Source: Actinomycetes bacterium
GTDB lineage: Bacteria; Actinomycetota; Acidimicrobiia; Acidimicrobiales; Ilumatobacteraceae
Length of the DNA: 64,000 bases
Assembly: GCA_021414085.1 (NCBI GenBank)
Contig: JAIOPC010000002.1
Location: 1 to 64,000 of the forward strand
Reading direction: 5' to 3'
In this document: positions 1 to 8,296 of the stretch, one piece after another
Numbering within the stretch: the stretch's first letter is position 1
How the letters are laid out: the number at the start of each line of letters is the position of its first letter
Made by a program: the position numbers and the translations under genes
Notes under the pieces: model-generated
The model's database searches: none
Told to the model about the DNA's origin: nothing
The model's input: the letters and a program-made list of their open reading frames with translations, nothing else

Positions 1-545
1 TCACCCTCCAACGCCTTGAGGGCGCTGACACGAACCACCGGAGCGGTATCGCCAGGGAACTCGTACTCCGACAACAGTTCACGGACTTCGAGCTCGACCA
101 ACTCGAGGAGCTCTTCGTCTTCCACCATGTCGGACTTGTTGAGCGCGACCACGATGTAGGGCACACCAACCTGGCGAGCCAACAACACATGCTCACGCGT
201 CTGAGGCATCGGACCATCCGTCGCCGCCACCACCAAAATCGCACCGTCGACCTGCGCGGCGCCAGTGATCATGTTCTTGATGTAGTCCGCGTGACCCGGC
301 ATATCGACATGCGCATAGTGACGCTTCGCGGTCTCGTACTCGATGTGCGCGATCGAGATCGTGATACCACGCGCCTTCTCCTCAGGCGCCTTGTCGATCT
401 GATCGAACGGCGTATACGTCGCCAACCCCTTACCCGCCAACGTCTTAGAAATCGCAGCAGTCAACGTCGTCTTGCCATGGTCAATATGACCCATAGTTCC
501 GATATTGACGTGGGGCTTCGTACGCTCAAACTTGGCCTTGCTCAT
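1..545 (-). CDS. tuf: Elongation factor Tu, N-terminal part (runs off the window)
   Basis: EF-Tu delivers aminoacyl-tRNA to the ribosome in the cytoplasm using GTP. The visible 181 residues are the N-terminal part of the G domain: P-loop GHIDHGKTT near residues 19-27, effector region with RGITIS, G3 motif DMPGHADY near residue 80, and G4 motif NKSD near residue 135. The ATG at 543-545 is preceded by GGAG seven bases upstream, which fixes the start. It lies 98 bases downstream of fusA on the same strand, the usual fusA-tuf order. The gene continues past base 1, so the remaining G domain and domains 2 and 3 are not visible. Identification is certain; only the end is missing. Confidence 0.97.
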   Translation of the reverse strand, partial: MSKAKFERTKPHVNIGTMGHIDHGKTTLTAAISKTLAGKGLATYTPFDQIDKAPEEKARGITISIAHIEYETAKRHYAHVDMPGHADYIKNMITGAAQVDGAILVVAATDGPMPQTREHVLLARQVGVPYIVVALNKSDMVEDEELLELVELEVRELLSEYEFPGDTAPVVRVSALKALEG

Positions 546-577
546 TGCAGTCTCCGATGTCGGGAATCAATTGGGGT

Positions 578-583
578 TGTCAA
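578..583 (-). promoter_or_regulatory. Possible -35 box of a tuf promoter
   Basis: The minus strand reads TTGACA exactly, 33 bases before the tuf start codon and just past a hairpin. This would allow tuf to be transcribed separately from fusA. No convincing -10 box is seen at the standard spacing, so this is a weak call. Confidence 0.25.
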
Positions 584-593
584 AGAACGTTGC

Positions 594-619
594 GAGTGTA
601 GCGGTTAGCGCTAGCACTC
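594..619 (-). terminator. Hairpin between fusA and tuf
   Basis: Arms GAGTGTAGCG (594-603) and CGCTAGCACTC (609-619) pair over ten base pairs with one bulged base and a five-base loop. It sits 25 bases after the fusA stop on the transcribed strand. There is no uridine run after it, so it could be an attenuator, a processing site or a weak terminator rather than a strong stop. Confidence 0.4.
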
Positions 620-643
620 CAACAGGGGCTATTGGTAAACGAC

Positions 644-2743
644 TTACTCGCCGCGAACTCGCTTGATGATGTCGGAGGCGATGTTGGCCGGCACTTCCAT
701 GTACATGGCGAACTGCATCGTGTAAGTGGCGCGGCCCTGGGTGCGGCTGCGCAGGTCGGTCGAGTAACCGAACATTTCGCTCAGCGGAATCTGCGCCTTG
801 ATGGTCTGCGCATTGCCGCGGGCCTCCATGCCCTCGATGCGGCCACGACGGCTGGACAAGTCGCCCATCACGTCGCCCATGTAGTCGTCGGGGGTGACGA
901 CTTCGACCGCCATGATCGGCTCGAGAATGACCGGCTTGGCCAACTCGGCAGCCTTCTTGAACACCATCTGGCCAGCGATCTTGAAGGCCATTTCCGAGGA
1001 GTCGACATCGTGATACTGACCGTCGACCAGGGTGGCCTTCACGTCGACCGTCGGGTAGCCGGCGAGCACGCCCGAATCGAGCGCGCTCTGGATGCCCTGG
1101 TTGGTCGGGTTGATGTACTCGCGCGGGATCTTGCCGCCGCTGATCTTGTCGACGAACTCGTAACCCTTGCCCGGGTTCGGCTCGAGGTTGATCTTGACGA
1201 CAGCGAACTGGCCGGAACCACCGGACTGCTTGATGTGGCGATACTCGACGGTTTCGACCTTCTTGGTGATCGTCTCGCGGTAGGCCACTTGCGGCTTACC
1301 AACGGTGGCGACCACGCCGAACTCGCGCATCATGCGGTCGACAAGGATCTCGAGGTGCAACTCGCCCATGCCGGAGATGACGGTCTGGCCGGTCTCTTCA
1401 TCGCTGCGCACGCGGAACGTCGGGTCTTCGTCGCTGAGTGACTTCAGCGCCTTGCCCAGCTTGTCCTGGTCGTCTTTGGTCTTGGGCTCGATGGCCACGT
1501 GGATCACGGGTTCGGGGAAGACCATGCGCTCGAGGATGATCGGGTTGCTGCGATCGCACAGCGTGTCGCCAGTCGTGGTGTCCTTGAAGCCGAGGCCAGC
1601 GACGATGTCGCCCGCCATCGCAACGTCGAGGTCTTCGCGCTGGTTGGCGTGCATCAGCAGGATGCGGCCGAGGCGCTCTTTGCGCTCCTTGGTCGAGTTG
1701 TAGACCTCTTCACCCTTGTTGATCGAGCCCGAGTAGACACGGAAGTAGGTGAGCTTGCCGAACGGGTCGGCAACGATCTTGAAGGCCAGCGCCGCGAACG
1801 GCTCCGACTCGGAAGGCTTGCGGTAGAGGATCTCTTCCTCGTGGTTCGGCTTGGTGCCCTCGGTCGGCGGAATGTCGAGCGGGCTGGGCAAGAAGTCGAT
1901 CACGGCGTCGAGCATCGGCTGGACGCCCTTGTTCTTGAAGGCCGAGCCGCAGAGGATCGGCACGAAGTCGAATGCGAGCGTGCCCTTACGGATGGCACGC
2001 TTGACCTCGGCCTCGGTGACGGTGTCGCCGGCGAGGTACTTCTCGAGCACTTCGTCGTCGCTGGTCGCGATGGTTTCCATCATGGCCTCGCGGTACTCGG
2101 CGGCCTGCTGCGCCATGTCGGCGGGGATGTCGGTTTCGTCCCACTTGGCGCCGAGTTCTTCGTCGTGCCAAACGAGTGCCTTCATCTTCACCAAGTCGAT
2201 GAGCCCGATGAACGGCTTATTGCTCTCCGGTCCGCCGGAACCAATCGGAAGGTGAAGCACTGCGGGCACGGCCTGCAGGCGGGTCTTCACCATGTCGACC
2301 GTGCGGTAGAAGTCGGCGCCGATGCGATCCATCTTGTTGACGAAGCACATGCGCGGCACTTTGTACTTGTTGGCCTGACGCCACACGGTTTCGGTCTGCG
2401 GCTCGACGCCAGCAACCGAGTCGAAGACAGTGACGGCACCGTCGAGCACGCGCAGCGAACGCTCGACTTCGATCGTGAAGTCGACGTGGCCGGGGGTGTC
2501 GATGATGTTGATGCGGTGGTCGTTCCAGATGCACGTGGTGGCGGCGGAGGTGATGGTGATGCCGCGCTCTTGCTCTTGCGCCATGTGGTCCATGACGGCC
2601 GCGCCGTCGTGCACTTCGCCGATCTTGTAGCTCTTGCCCGTGTAGTAGAGGATGCGCTCGGTCGTCGTCGTCTTGCCCGCGTCGATGTGGGCCATGATGC
2701 CGATGTTGCGGGTGCGCTCGAGGGGAAATTCGCGCTTAGCCAT
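644..2743 (-). CDS. fusA: Elongation factor G
   Basis: EF-G is the GTPase that drives ribosomal translocation and, with RRF, ribosome recycling. The 699-residue protein has the normal family length. Visible motifs: P-loop [15 protein letters not shown] near residues 18-32, G2 [10 protein letters not shown] near 60-69, G3 DTPGHVDF near 82-89, G4 NKMD near 136-139, and the full C-terminal domains including [11 protein letters not shown] and the terminal GRATYTMQF region. The ATG at 2741-2743 follows a purine-rich GAGAGAGA tract. In many bacteria fusA follows rpsL and rpsG; here the upstream neighbour is an unrelated NERD-domain gene, so the str cluster is split on this side while tuf remains downstream. 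Confidence 0.98.
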   Translation of the reverse strand: MAKREFPLERTRNIGIMAHIDAGKTTTTERILYYTGKSYKIGEVHDGAAVMDHMAQEQERGITITSAATTCIWNDHRINIIDTPGHVDFTIEVERSLRVLDGAVTVFDSVAGVEPQTETVWRQANKYKVPRMCFVNKMDRIGADFYRTVDMVKTRLQAVPAVLHLPIGSGGPESNKPFIGLIDLVKMKALVWHDEELGAKWDETDIPADMAQQAAEYREAMMETIATSDDEVLEKYLAGDTVTEAEVKRAIRKGTLAFDFVPILCGSAFKNKGVQPMLDAVIDFLPSPLDIPPTEGTKPNHEEEILYRKPSESEPFAALAFKIVADPFGKLTYFRVYSGSINKGEEVYNSTKERKERLGRILLMHANQREDLDVAMAGDIVAGLGFKDTTTGDTLCDRSNPIILERMVFPEPVIHVAIEPKTKDDQDKLGKALKSLSDEDPTFRVRSDEETGQTVISGMGELHLEILVDRMMREFGVVATVGKPQVAYRETITKKVETVEYRHIKQSGGSGQFAVVKINLEPNPGKGYEFVDKISGGKIPREYINPTNQGIQSALDSGVLAGYPTVDVKATLVDGQYHDVDSSEMAFKIAGQMVFKKAAELAKPVILEPIMAVEVVTPDDYMGDVMGDLSSRRGRIEGMEARGNAQTIKAQIPLSEMFGYSTDLRSRTQGRATYTMQFAMYMEVPANIASDIIKRVRGE

Positions 2744-2856
2744 CTGAGTGTCTCTCTCTACGGGGTGTACGTCGCCTGGCCCATTTGGCTGCAGGCACGG
2801 CCTCTAACGCTACCGGGGAGCGGACTCAACGCCGACGGAGGGGTGCCGAGTGTTTC

Positions 2857-4188
2857 TCAGCAGGACTCGGCGGGGGCGGTGACGGGGGTGGGGGTATTCA
2901 CGCTGCGGCTGCCGTCGGTGAGAACGGCGGTCATACGAATGGTGTAGGTCGCATTTGCTGGCTGGCCGTGCAGGGTTGCCGAGGTTTCCTCGGTCGCGTT
3001 CTTCCAGCCGGTCAGGCTGACCCACGAATCGGTGATCAGCATCTCCACGTCGTATTCGGCGAGGCCCTCGATGTCGCCGGGCCACGTTGGCAGCAGTTCC
3101 CATCCGGCCCCCGGCGCCGGGCAGACCGCGGTGTAGGCAACAACCGGAGCCGGCAGTGCGTTCGTTGGCGGTGGCACTGTCGTCGGTGCCGCAGTCTCGG
3201 GGACAGTCGAAGACCCAACGGTCGACGATCCAGCCGAGTCGACGGTGGACGACTCCACCGGCACGGTGGGCGATGTACCGCTGCCTGCTTTGTCGTCGGT
3301 GAACACCAGGCGCACGAGGGACCCGACCGCAATGGCGAGCAGACACAGGCCCGCGATGGCGACGCCAACACCCCAACCCGATCGACGGCGGCCGGACCTC
3401 ACCCGGCGGCGAACGGGCGACAACACGACATCGTCCGCCACTGGCGGCGCCAACGTACGGCCAGATTCAGGCGACAAGGGCTGCGGCGTCGGTAGCCGTC
3501 GTCCGTGATCCGGCCCGGTGGGGACAAGTACCCCGGCCGACCCTTCGGCGCGCTGCACTGTGCCCGACGTGTGCAGCAGCGGCAGGGCTCGTTGCGTGAT
3601 CTCGTGAATCTTGTCTGGGCTCAGCAATGTGTGCGCGCCGCGAGTTATCACGCGCACCACATACTCGTCCGATGTCACCAACACACCGTCAACCACACCG
3701 GGCGTCGCCGCGGGCAGCAGCGTGTCCAGCAATGCGAGCACTGGCACAACTGGCGTGGAGAGTGTCTGCGTCATCAGCTCTGATTCGACACGCGCCCCGT
3801 CGAGAACGCTGCGCATCGAACGATCGCCGGCCCACAACTGGCCGTCGCGATAGTCGATGTGCTCGCCGTAGCGACGGCTGACCACGATGAACGCCCCACC
3901 AGGGCCGATCACAACATGATCGATCGTGCCCTTCGAACCGGGCACATTCAGGTCGTGCAGCACGGTGTAGGCCAGCGGCAAACCGACGAGGATCTCGCGC
4001 ATCTTGCCCTGGTCGGCGGCGATCGTCTCTAGCCAGTTGGCTTCGAGCGTCAAGCGGTCCGCGGTGGCGCGCCGCTGCCCCGCGTGGTGACGCGCGCTGC
4101 CGCCCGGTACTCCGCCTTCAATCACGAGACGAGTATCGACACAAATTGCCTGCGGCTTGACCGAAGCTTGACGGTTCCGGCCCGGCAT
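2857..4188 (-). CDS. NERD-domain membrane protein with Ser/Thr-rich linker
   Basis: The predicted 443-residue protein begins with a region resembling the NERD (nuclease-related) domain, seen as GTIDHVVIGPGGAFIV followed by a basic stretch. A middle region of unclear function is followed by an Arg-rich patch, one transmembrane helix (VGVAIAGLCLLAIAVGSLV), a Ser/Thr/Pro-rich linker and a C-terminal fibronectin-III-like segment. This suggests a cytoplasmic N-terminus and an outer C-terminus. The open frame extends to 4293 but would cross the divergent exporter gene at 4200, so the internal ATG at 4186-4188 is preferred. The NERD link to DNA or RNA processing is family knowledge only; catalytic residues were not confirmed and the true role is unknown. 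Confidence 0.7.
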   Translation of the reverse strand: MPGRNRQASVKPQAICVDTRLVIEGGVPGGSARHHAGQRRATADRLTLEANWLETIAADQGKMREILVGLPLAYTVLHDLNVPGSKGTIDHVVIGPGGAFIVVSRRYGEHIDYRDGQLWAGDRSMRSVLDGARVESELMTQTLSTPVVPVLALLDTLLPAATPGVVDGVLVTSDEYVVRVITRGAHTLLSPDKIHEITQRALPLLHTSGTVQRAEGSAGVLVPTGPDHGRRLPTPQPLSPESGRTLAPPVADDVVLSPVRRRVRSGRRRSGWGVGVAIAGLCLLAIAVGSLVRLVFTDDKAGSGTSPTVPVESSTVDSAGSSTVGSSTVPETAAPTTVPPPTNALPAPVVAYTAVCPAPGAGWELLPTWPGDIEGLAEYDVEMLITDSWVSLTGWKNATEETSATLHGQPANATYTIRMTAVLTDGSRSVNTPTPVTAPAESC

Positions 4189-4199
4189 GATGGCTCCTG

Positions 4200-5936
4200 A
4201 TGTTGGTCCGGCTGCTTCGCACCTACCTGGCGCGGTATCGAAAACTGTTGATCGTGGTCGTCGCGCTCCAAGCGGCGCAGACGGTTGCGGCACTCTTCTT
4301 GCCGACGCTGAACGCCGACATCATCGACCGCGGCGTCGCCACCGGCGATACCGGCTACATCTGGGCACACGGGCTGGTGATGCTGTTGGTCAGCCTGGCG
4401 CAGATCGGTTTCGCTGTCTTCGCCGTCTACTTCGGCTCGAAGGTCGCGATGGCATTTGGCCGCGACGTGCGCAGCGCACTGTTCCACCAGGTCACCGACT
4501 TCTCAGCGCGCGAGGTCACCAAGTTCGGCCCACCGAGTCTGATCACCCGCGTCACCAACGATGTCCAACAGGTGCAGACGCTTGTGCAGATGACGTGCAC
4601 GCTGCTGATCGCGGCGCCCATCACCGCCGCCGGCGGCCTGGTGATGGCACTCCGCGAAGACGCTGGGCTGACGCTGATCTTGGCCGTTGGTGTTCCGCTG
4701 CTGGTCGTCAGCCTCGGCAGCATCATCGCGAGAATGGTGCCGACGTTCCGGCGCATGCAGGAACGCATCGACGATCTAAACCGCGTGCTTCGCGAACAGA
4801 TCTCGGGCATTCGTGTGGTGCGCGCCTTCGTGCGCGAGCCGTTCGAGACGGAACGCTTTGGCGCGAGCAACGGTCAACTCACAACCGTTGCACTGCGCGG
4901 CGGTCGCCTGATGGGGTTGATGTTCCCGACCGTCTTCTTCATCGTCAACTTCTCCAGCGTCGCCGCCATCTACTTCGGTGCCAACCGCGTCAATAGCGGC
5001 GAGCTGAAGATCGGTGCGCTGATCGCGTTTCTCAGCTACCTGTTGCAGATCCTGATGTCGGTGATGCTCGCCACCTACATGGCGGCGCTTGTGCCGCGGG
5101 CCGCTGTCAGCGCCGAGCGCATTCAAGAGGTGCTCGATACTCCTTCCAGCGTCGCCGACTCCGACAACCCGTTGCGCACGTTGCCGGAACCAGCGTCGGT
5201 CGAGTTCCGTGGTGCCGGGTTCCAATACCCGGGCGCCGAGCACCCAGTGCTGGCCAATGTCTCGTTTCGCTGCGTGGCTGGCGAAACAACGGCGATCATC
5301 GGCAGCACCGGCTCGGGCAAGACAACGCTGATCAGCCTGGCCGCTCGCCTGTTCGATGTCACCAGTGGTGCGGTGCTGATCAACGGTGTTGATGTGCGCG
5401 AGCTGGCAACCGACGCGCTGTGGCAGCGCATCGGGCTGATGCCGCAGCGGCCGTACCTCTTCGGCGGCACCGTCGCCAGCAACCTGCGCTACGGCAAGCC
5501 CGACGCCACCGAAGAACAGTTGTGGCAGGCGCTCGAGATCGCGCAGGCGGCCGACTTCGTGCGCGAGATGCCCGATGGGCTGGAGGCACGCATCGCCCAG
5601 GGTGGCAGCAACGTGTCCGGCGGCCAGCGCCAGCGGCTGGCCATTGCTCGCGCGCTGGTGCGCAAGCCGGCCATCTTTCTGTTCGATGACTCATTGTCGG
5701 CGCTCGACATGGCGACCGACGCGCGACTGCGCGCCGCGCTCGTGCCCAACACTCGCGACGCGGCCGTGCTGATCGTCTCCCAGCGGGTTACCAGCATCAA
5801 ACACGCTGATCAGATCTTGGTGCTAGAAGATGGCGAACAGGTTGGGCTCGGCACGCATGCGCAACTGCTGGAGTCGTGCCCTACCTACGTGGAGATCGTG
5901 CACTCACAGCTCACCGACGATGAGGCCGCGGCATGA
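4200..5936 (+). CDS. ABC exporter subunit A with degenerate ATP site
   Basis: Type IV ABC exporter half-transporter of 578 residues: six membrane helices in the first ~310 residues, then a nucleotide-binding domain. Walker A is GSTGSGKTT, the Q-loop is LMPQRP, and the signature NVSGGQRQR is intact. The Walker B ends FLFDD rather than DE, and the switch position is Gln in IVSQRV instead of His. Both are the non-catalytic substitutions seen in heterodimeric exporters such as TM287/288 and BmrCD. The next gene overlaps by 4 bases and supplies the partner. Likely role is export of lipid, drug or another hydrophobic substrate across the cytoplasmic membrane; the substrate cannot be told. The ATG at 4200 lies only 11 bases from the divergent NERD gene. 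Confidence 0.93.
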   Translation: MLVRLLRTYLARYRKLLIVVVALQAAQTVAALFLPTLNADIIDRGVATGDTGYIWAHGLVMLLVSLAQIGFAVFAVYFGSKVAMAFGRDVRSALFHQVTDFSAREVTKFGPPSLITRVTNDVQQVQTLVQMTCTLLIAAPITAAGGLVMALREDAGLTLILAVGVPLLVVSLGSIIARMVPTFRRMQERIDDLNRVLREQISGIRVVRAFVREPFETERFGASNGQLTTVALRGGRLMGLMFPTVFFIVNFSSVAAIYFGANRVNSGELKIGALIAFLSYLLQILMSVMLATYMAALVPRAAVSAERIQEVLDTPSSVADSDNPLRTLPEPASVEFRGAGFQYPGAEHPVLANVSFRCVAGETTAIIGSTGSGKTTLISLAARLFDVTSGAVLINGVDVRELATDALWQRIGLMPQRPYLFGGTVASNLRYGKPDATEEQLWQALEIAQAADFVREMPDGLEARIAQGGSNVSGGQRQRLAIARALVRKPAIFLFDDSLSALDMATDARLRAALVPNTRDAAVLIVSQRVTSIKHADQILVLEDGEQVGLGTHAQLLESCPTYVEIVHSQLTDDEAAA

Positions 5937-7828
5937 ACAAGCCCGCAACACCTGCGCCGTCGGCCAGCGCGAACGAACTGCGCGGCGGACGCATGAACAC
6001 GATCGGCGTGCCCACCGAGAAGTCGAAGGACTTCGCCAACTCCAGTCGGCGCTTGCTGCGCCGCCTCGGTCCCGAACGCCCGAAGGCCTTCTTGGTGTTG
6101 CTGTCGGGCGTGCTCAGTGTTGGCCTGGTGGTTTCGGGGCCGAAGGTGCTTGGCCACGCGACGAATCTGATCTTCGACGGACTTACCCGCCGCAACAAGG
6201 GTGGCGCTGGCATCGACTTCGCCGCACTGCATCGGGTGCTGTGGTTGGCAGCCGGGCTGTACTTCGTCGGCTTCCTTCTGTCCTATCTGCAGGCGTACCT
6301 GCTGGCCGGGGTCGTTCAGCGAACGATGATGCGCCTGCGGGCGGAGGTCGAGGCGAAGCTGCACGCGATGCCGTTGTCGTACCTCGATACGCAGGCCCGC
6401 GGCGACCTGTTGAGCCGTGTCACCAACGACATCGACAACGTTTCGCAGAGCACACAGCAATCGCTCAGCCAGTTGCTCACCGGTGTGTTGACCATCGCGG
6501 GCACGTTGGTGATGATGATCGTGATCTCGTGGCAACTGGCAATCGTCGCCATCGTCACCGTGCCGCTGTCCATCATGGTGATGAAGACAATCGCCGGGCA
6601 TTCCAAGGGCCGCTTCATCGCGCAGTGGAAGCATGTCGGCTCGCTGAACGCACAAGTCGAAGAAACCTTCACCGGTCACCCGATTATGAAGGCGTTCGGT
6701 CGCCAGCGCGAGACGCAAGCCCGCTTCGACGAAACAAACGAAGAGCTGTTCAAGGCAAGCTTCGCCGCGCAGTTCATCAGTGGCTGCGTGCAACCGGCGA
6801 CAGTGTTGATCGGCAACCTCAACTACGTCGCGATCGCAGTGCTTGGTGGCTTGCGCGTCGCCAACGGCACGCTTGGCCTTGGCGATGTGCAGGCGTTCAT
6901 TCAGTACTCGCGGCAGTTCGCGCAACCGCTCACGCAAACGGCGTCGATGGTCAACGTGTTGCAATCCGGCATCGCTTCGGCAGAGCGCGTATTCGAAATC
7001 CTCGACGCACCCGAGCAGAGCGCCGACCCGACCTTCAGCGAGTCGCAGCGTGCGCGCGCCACCGCCACGACGGTAGAGCGCACTGGTCGCATCGCGTTTG
7101 AGGATGTGTCGTTCAGCTACCGGCCCGACGTGCCGTTGATCGAGCACCTGTCGCTGGTGGCCGAGCCGGGCGAGACGGTCGCGATCGTCGGCCCGACGGG
7201 TGCTGGCAAGACCACGCTCGTCAACTTGATCATGCGGTTTTACGAGCTTGATGCGGGCCGCATCACGCTCGATGGTCGCGACATCACCACCTTGCGGCGC
7301 CACGACTTGCGCAGCCAGATCGGCATGGTGCTGCAGGACACGTGGCTATTCGGCGGCACCATCCGCCAGAACATCGCCTACGGAAACGTCACCGCGACCG
7401 ACGAAGAAGTGCGAGCAGCCGCCAAAGCGTGTTACGTCGACCGTTTCGTGCACTCGCTGCCCGCCGGCTACAACACGGTGCTAGACGACGAGGGCAGTTC
7501 GGTGAGCGCCGGCGAGCGTCAGCTGATCACGATTGCCCGCGCGTTCCTCGCCAACCCGTCGATCCTGATCCTCGACGAAGCAACCAGCTCGGTAGATACC
7601 CGCACCGAGGTGCTGATTCAGCGGGCGATGTCGAAGCTGCGCGGCGGCCGTACAAGTTTCGTGATCGCGCACCGGCTGTCGACCATTCGCGATGCCGACA
7701 CGATTTTGGTGATGGATAGCGGGCGTATCGTTGAACAGGGCTCACATCAGGACCTGCTGGCGCGTGGTGGCGCCTACCTGGCGCTCTACAACGCTCAGTT
7801 CAGTGGTGCTGCTGTCGACGTTGTTTAG
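5933..7828 (+). CDS. ABC exporter subunit B with catalytic ATP site
   Basis: Second half-transporter, 631 residues, starting at the ATG of an ATGA overlap with the first subunit, so the two are translationally coupled. A ~60-residue N-terminal extension precedes six membrane helices (a long one near LVMMIVISWQLAIVAIV) and a nucleotide-binding domain. Walker A is GPTGAGKTT, Walker B is LILDEATSSVD with the catalytic Glu, and the switch His is present in VIAHRLSTI. Its signature is SVSAGERQL, i.e. SAGER instead of SGGQ. That altered signature faces the degenerate Walker site of subunit A, so one of the two composite ATP sites is inactive while the other is complete. Exported substrate unknown. 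Confidence 0.94.
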   Translation: MNKPATPAPSASANELRGGRMNTIGVPTEKSKDFANSSRRLLRRLGPERPKAFLVLLSGVLSVGLVVSGPKVLGHATNLIFDGLTRRNKGGAGIDFAALHRVLWLAAGLYFVGFLLSYLQAYLLAGVVQRTMMRLRAEVEAKLHAMPLSYLDTQARGDLLSRVTNDIDNVSQSTQQSLSQLLTGVLTIAGTLVMMIVISWQLAIVAIVTVPLSIMVMKTIAGHSKGRFIAQWKHVGSLNAQVEETFTGHPIMKAFGRQRETQARFDETNEELFKASFAAQFISGCVQPATVLIGNLNYVAIAVLGGLRVANGTLGLGDVQAFIQYSRQFAQPLTQTASMVNVLQSGIASAERVFEILDAPEQSADPTFSESQRARATATTVERTGRIAFEDVSFSYRPDVPLIEHLSLVAEPGETVAIVGPTGAGKTTLVNLIMRFYELDAGRITLDGRDITTLRRHDLRSQIGMVLQDTWLFGGTIRQNIAYGNVTATDEEVRAAAKACYVDRFVHSLPAGYNTVLDDEGSSVSAGERQLITIARAFLANPSILILDEATSSVDTRTEVLIQRAMSKLRGGRTSFVIAHRLSTIRDADTILVMDSGRIVEQGSHQDLLARGGAYLALYNAQFSGAAVDVV

Positions 7829-8296
7829 CGATTGAGGCTGGCGGGAACGACCGTCGCCTTCAACGGCGGTGAGGGTGCTTGGATCATGCGCGGGTCGCTG
7901 TACTTCACCACCAAGGGGGACGTGCGCGTGTGGTGATTGAACCTGCGCACGCAACAGCTGTCGGCGTTCTACGACGCGGCTGTCGTCCCGTCCGCGTCGC
8001 TGGACGCAGTGGACAACCTCATTGGTCACGAGCCCAGTGGCGACTTATTCGTTGCCGAAGATGGCGGCAACCTCGAAATCGGACTGCTCAACACATACGG
8101 CGCTCCGGTTGTCGCACCGTTTCTACGCTTCGTCGGGCACGACAACTCCGAGGTGTCGGGAATCGCGTTCTCGCCTGACAACACACGGCTCTACGTGGCT
8201 TCCCAACGCGGCACCGACGGTGTAACGGGCATGGTTTTCGAAGTCAGCGGGCCGTTCCGTCGTCCGTCGAAACGTTGGAACTTCGCAGTGCTATAG
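7829..8296 (+). pseudogene. Remnant of a PhoX/DUF839-type alkaline phosphatase
   Basis: Immediately after the exporter stop codon the same frame encodes AFNGGEGAW, YFTTKGDVRVW, then a TGA stop at 7934-7936, then without frame change GHEPSGDLFVAEDGGNLEI, FLRFVGHDNSE, GIAFSPDNTRLYVASQRG and EVSGPFR. These are, in order, the C-terminal landmarks of DUF839/PhoX beta-propeller phosphatases. Roughly 155 codons remain of a family usually several hundred residues long, so the 5' part is lost and the remainder carries an in-frame stop. No start codon or ribosome site serves the first half. The second half (7937-8296, 119 codons) is open but has no sensible independent function. It overlaps the converging oxidoreductase stop by 6 bases. 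Confidence 0.82.

Noticed and set aside
1499-2947. Long plus-strand frame of 482 codons antisense to fusA
   Set aside because: It is a shadow of the EF-G gene: the minus strand carries complete family motifs and this frame gives no recognisable domain.
5885-7303. Long minus-strand frame across the second ABC exporter gene
   Set aside because: The sequence is Arg/Asp/His/Gln-biased as expected for the complement of high-GC coding DNA, and the plus-strand gene has all exporter motifs.
7934-7936. Recoding of the in-frame TGA as selenocysteine
   Set aside because: The family has no selenocysteine at this position, no selenocysteine insertion element is visible, and the 5' part of the gene is lost anyway.
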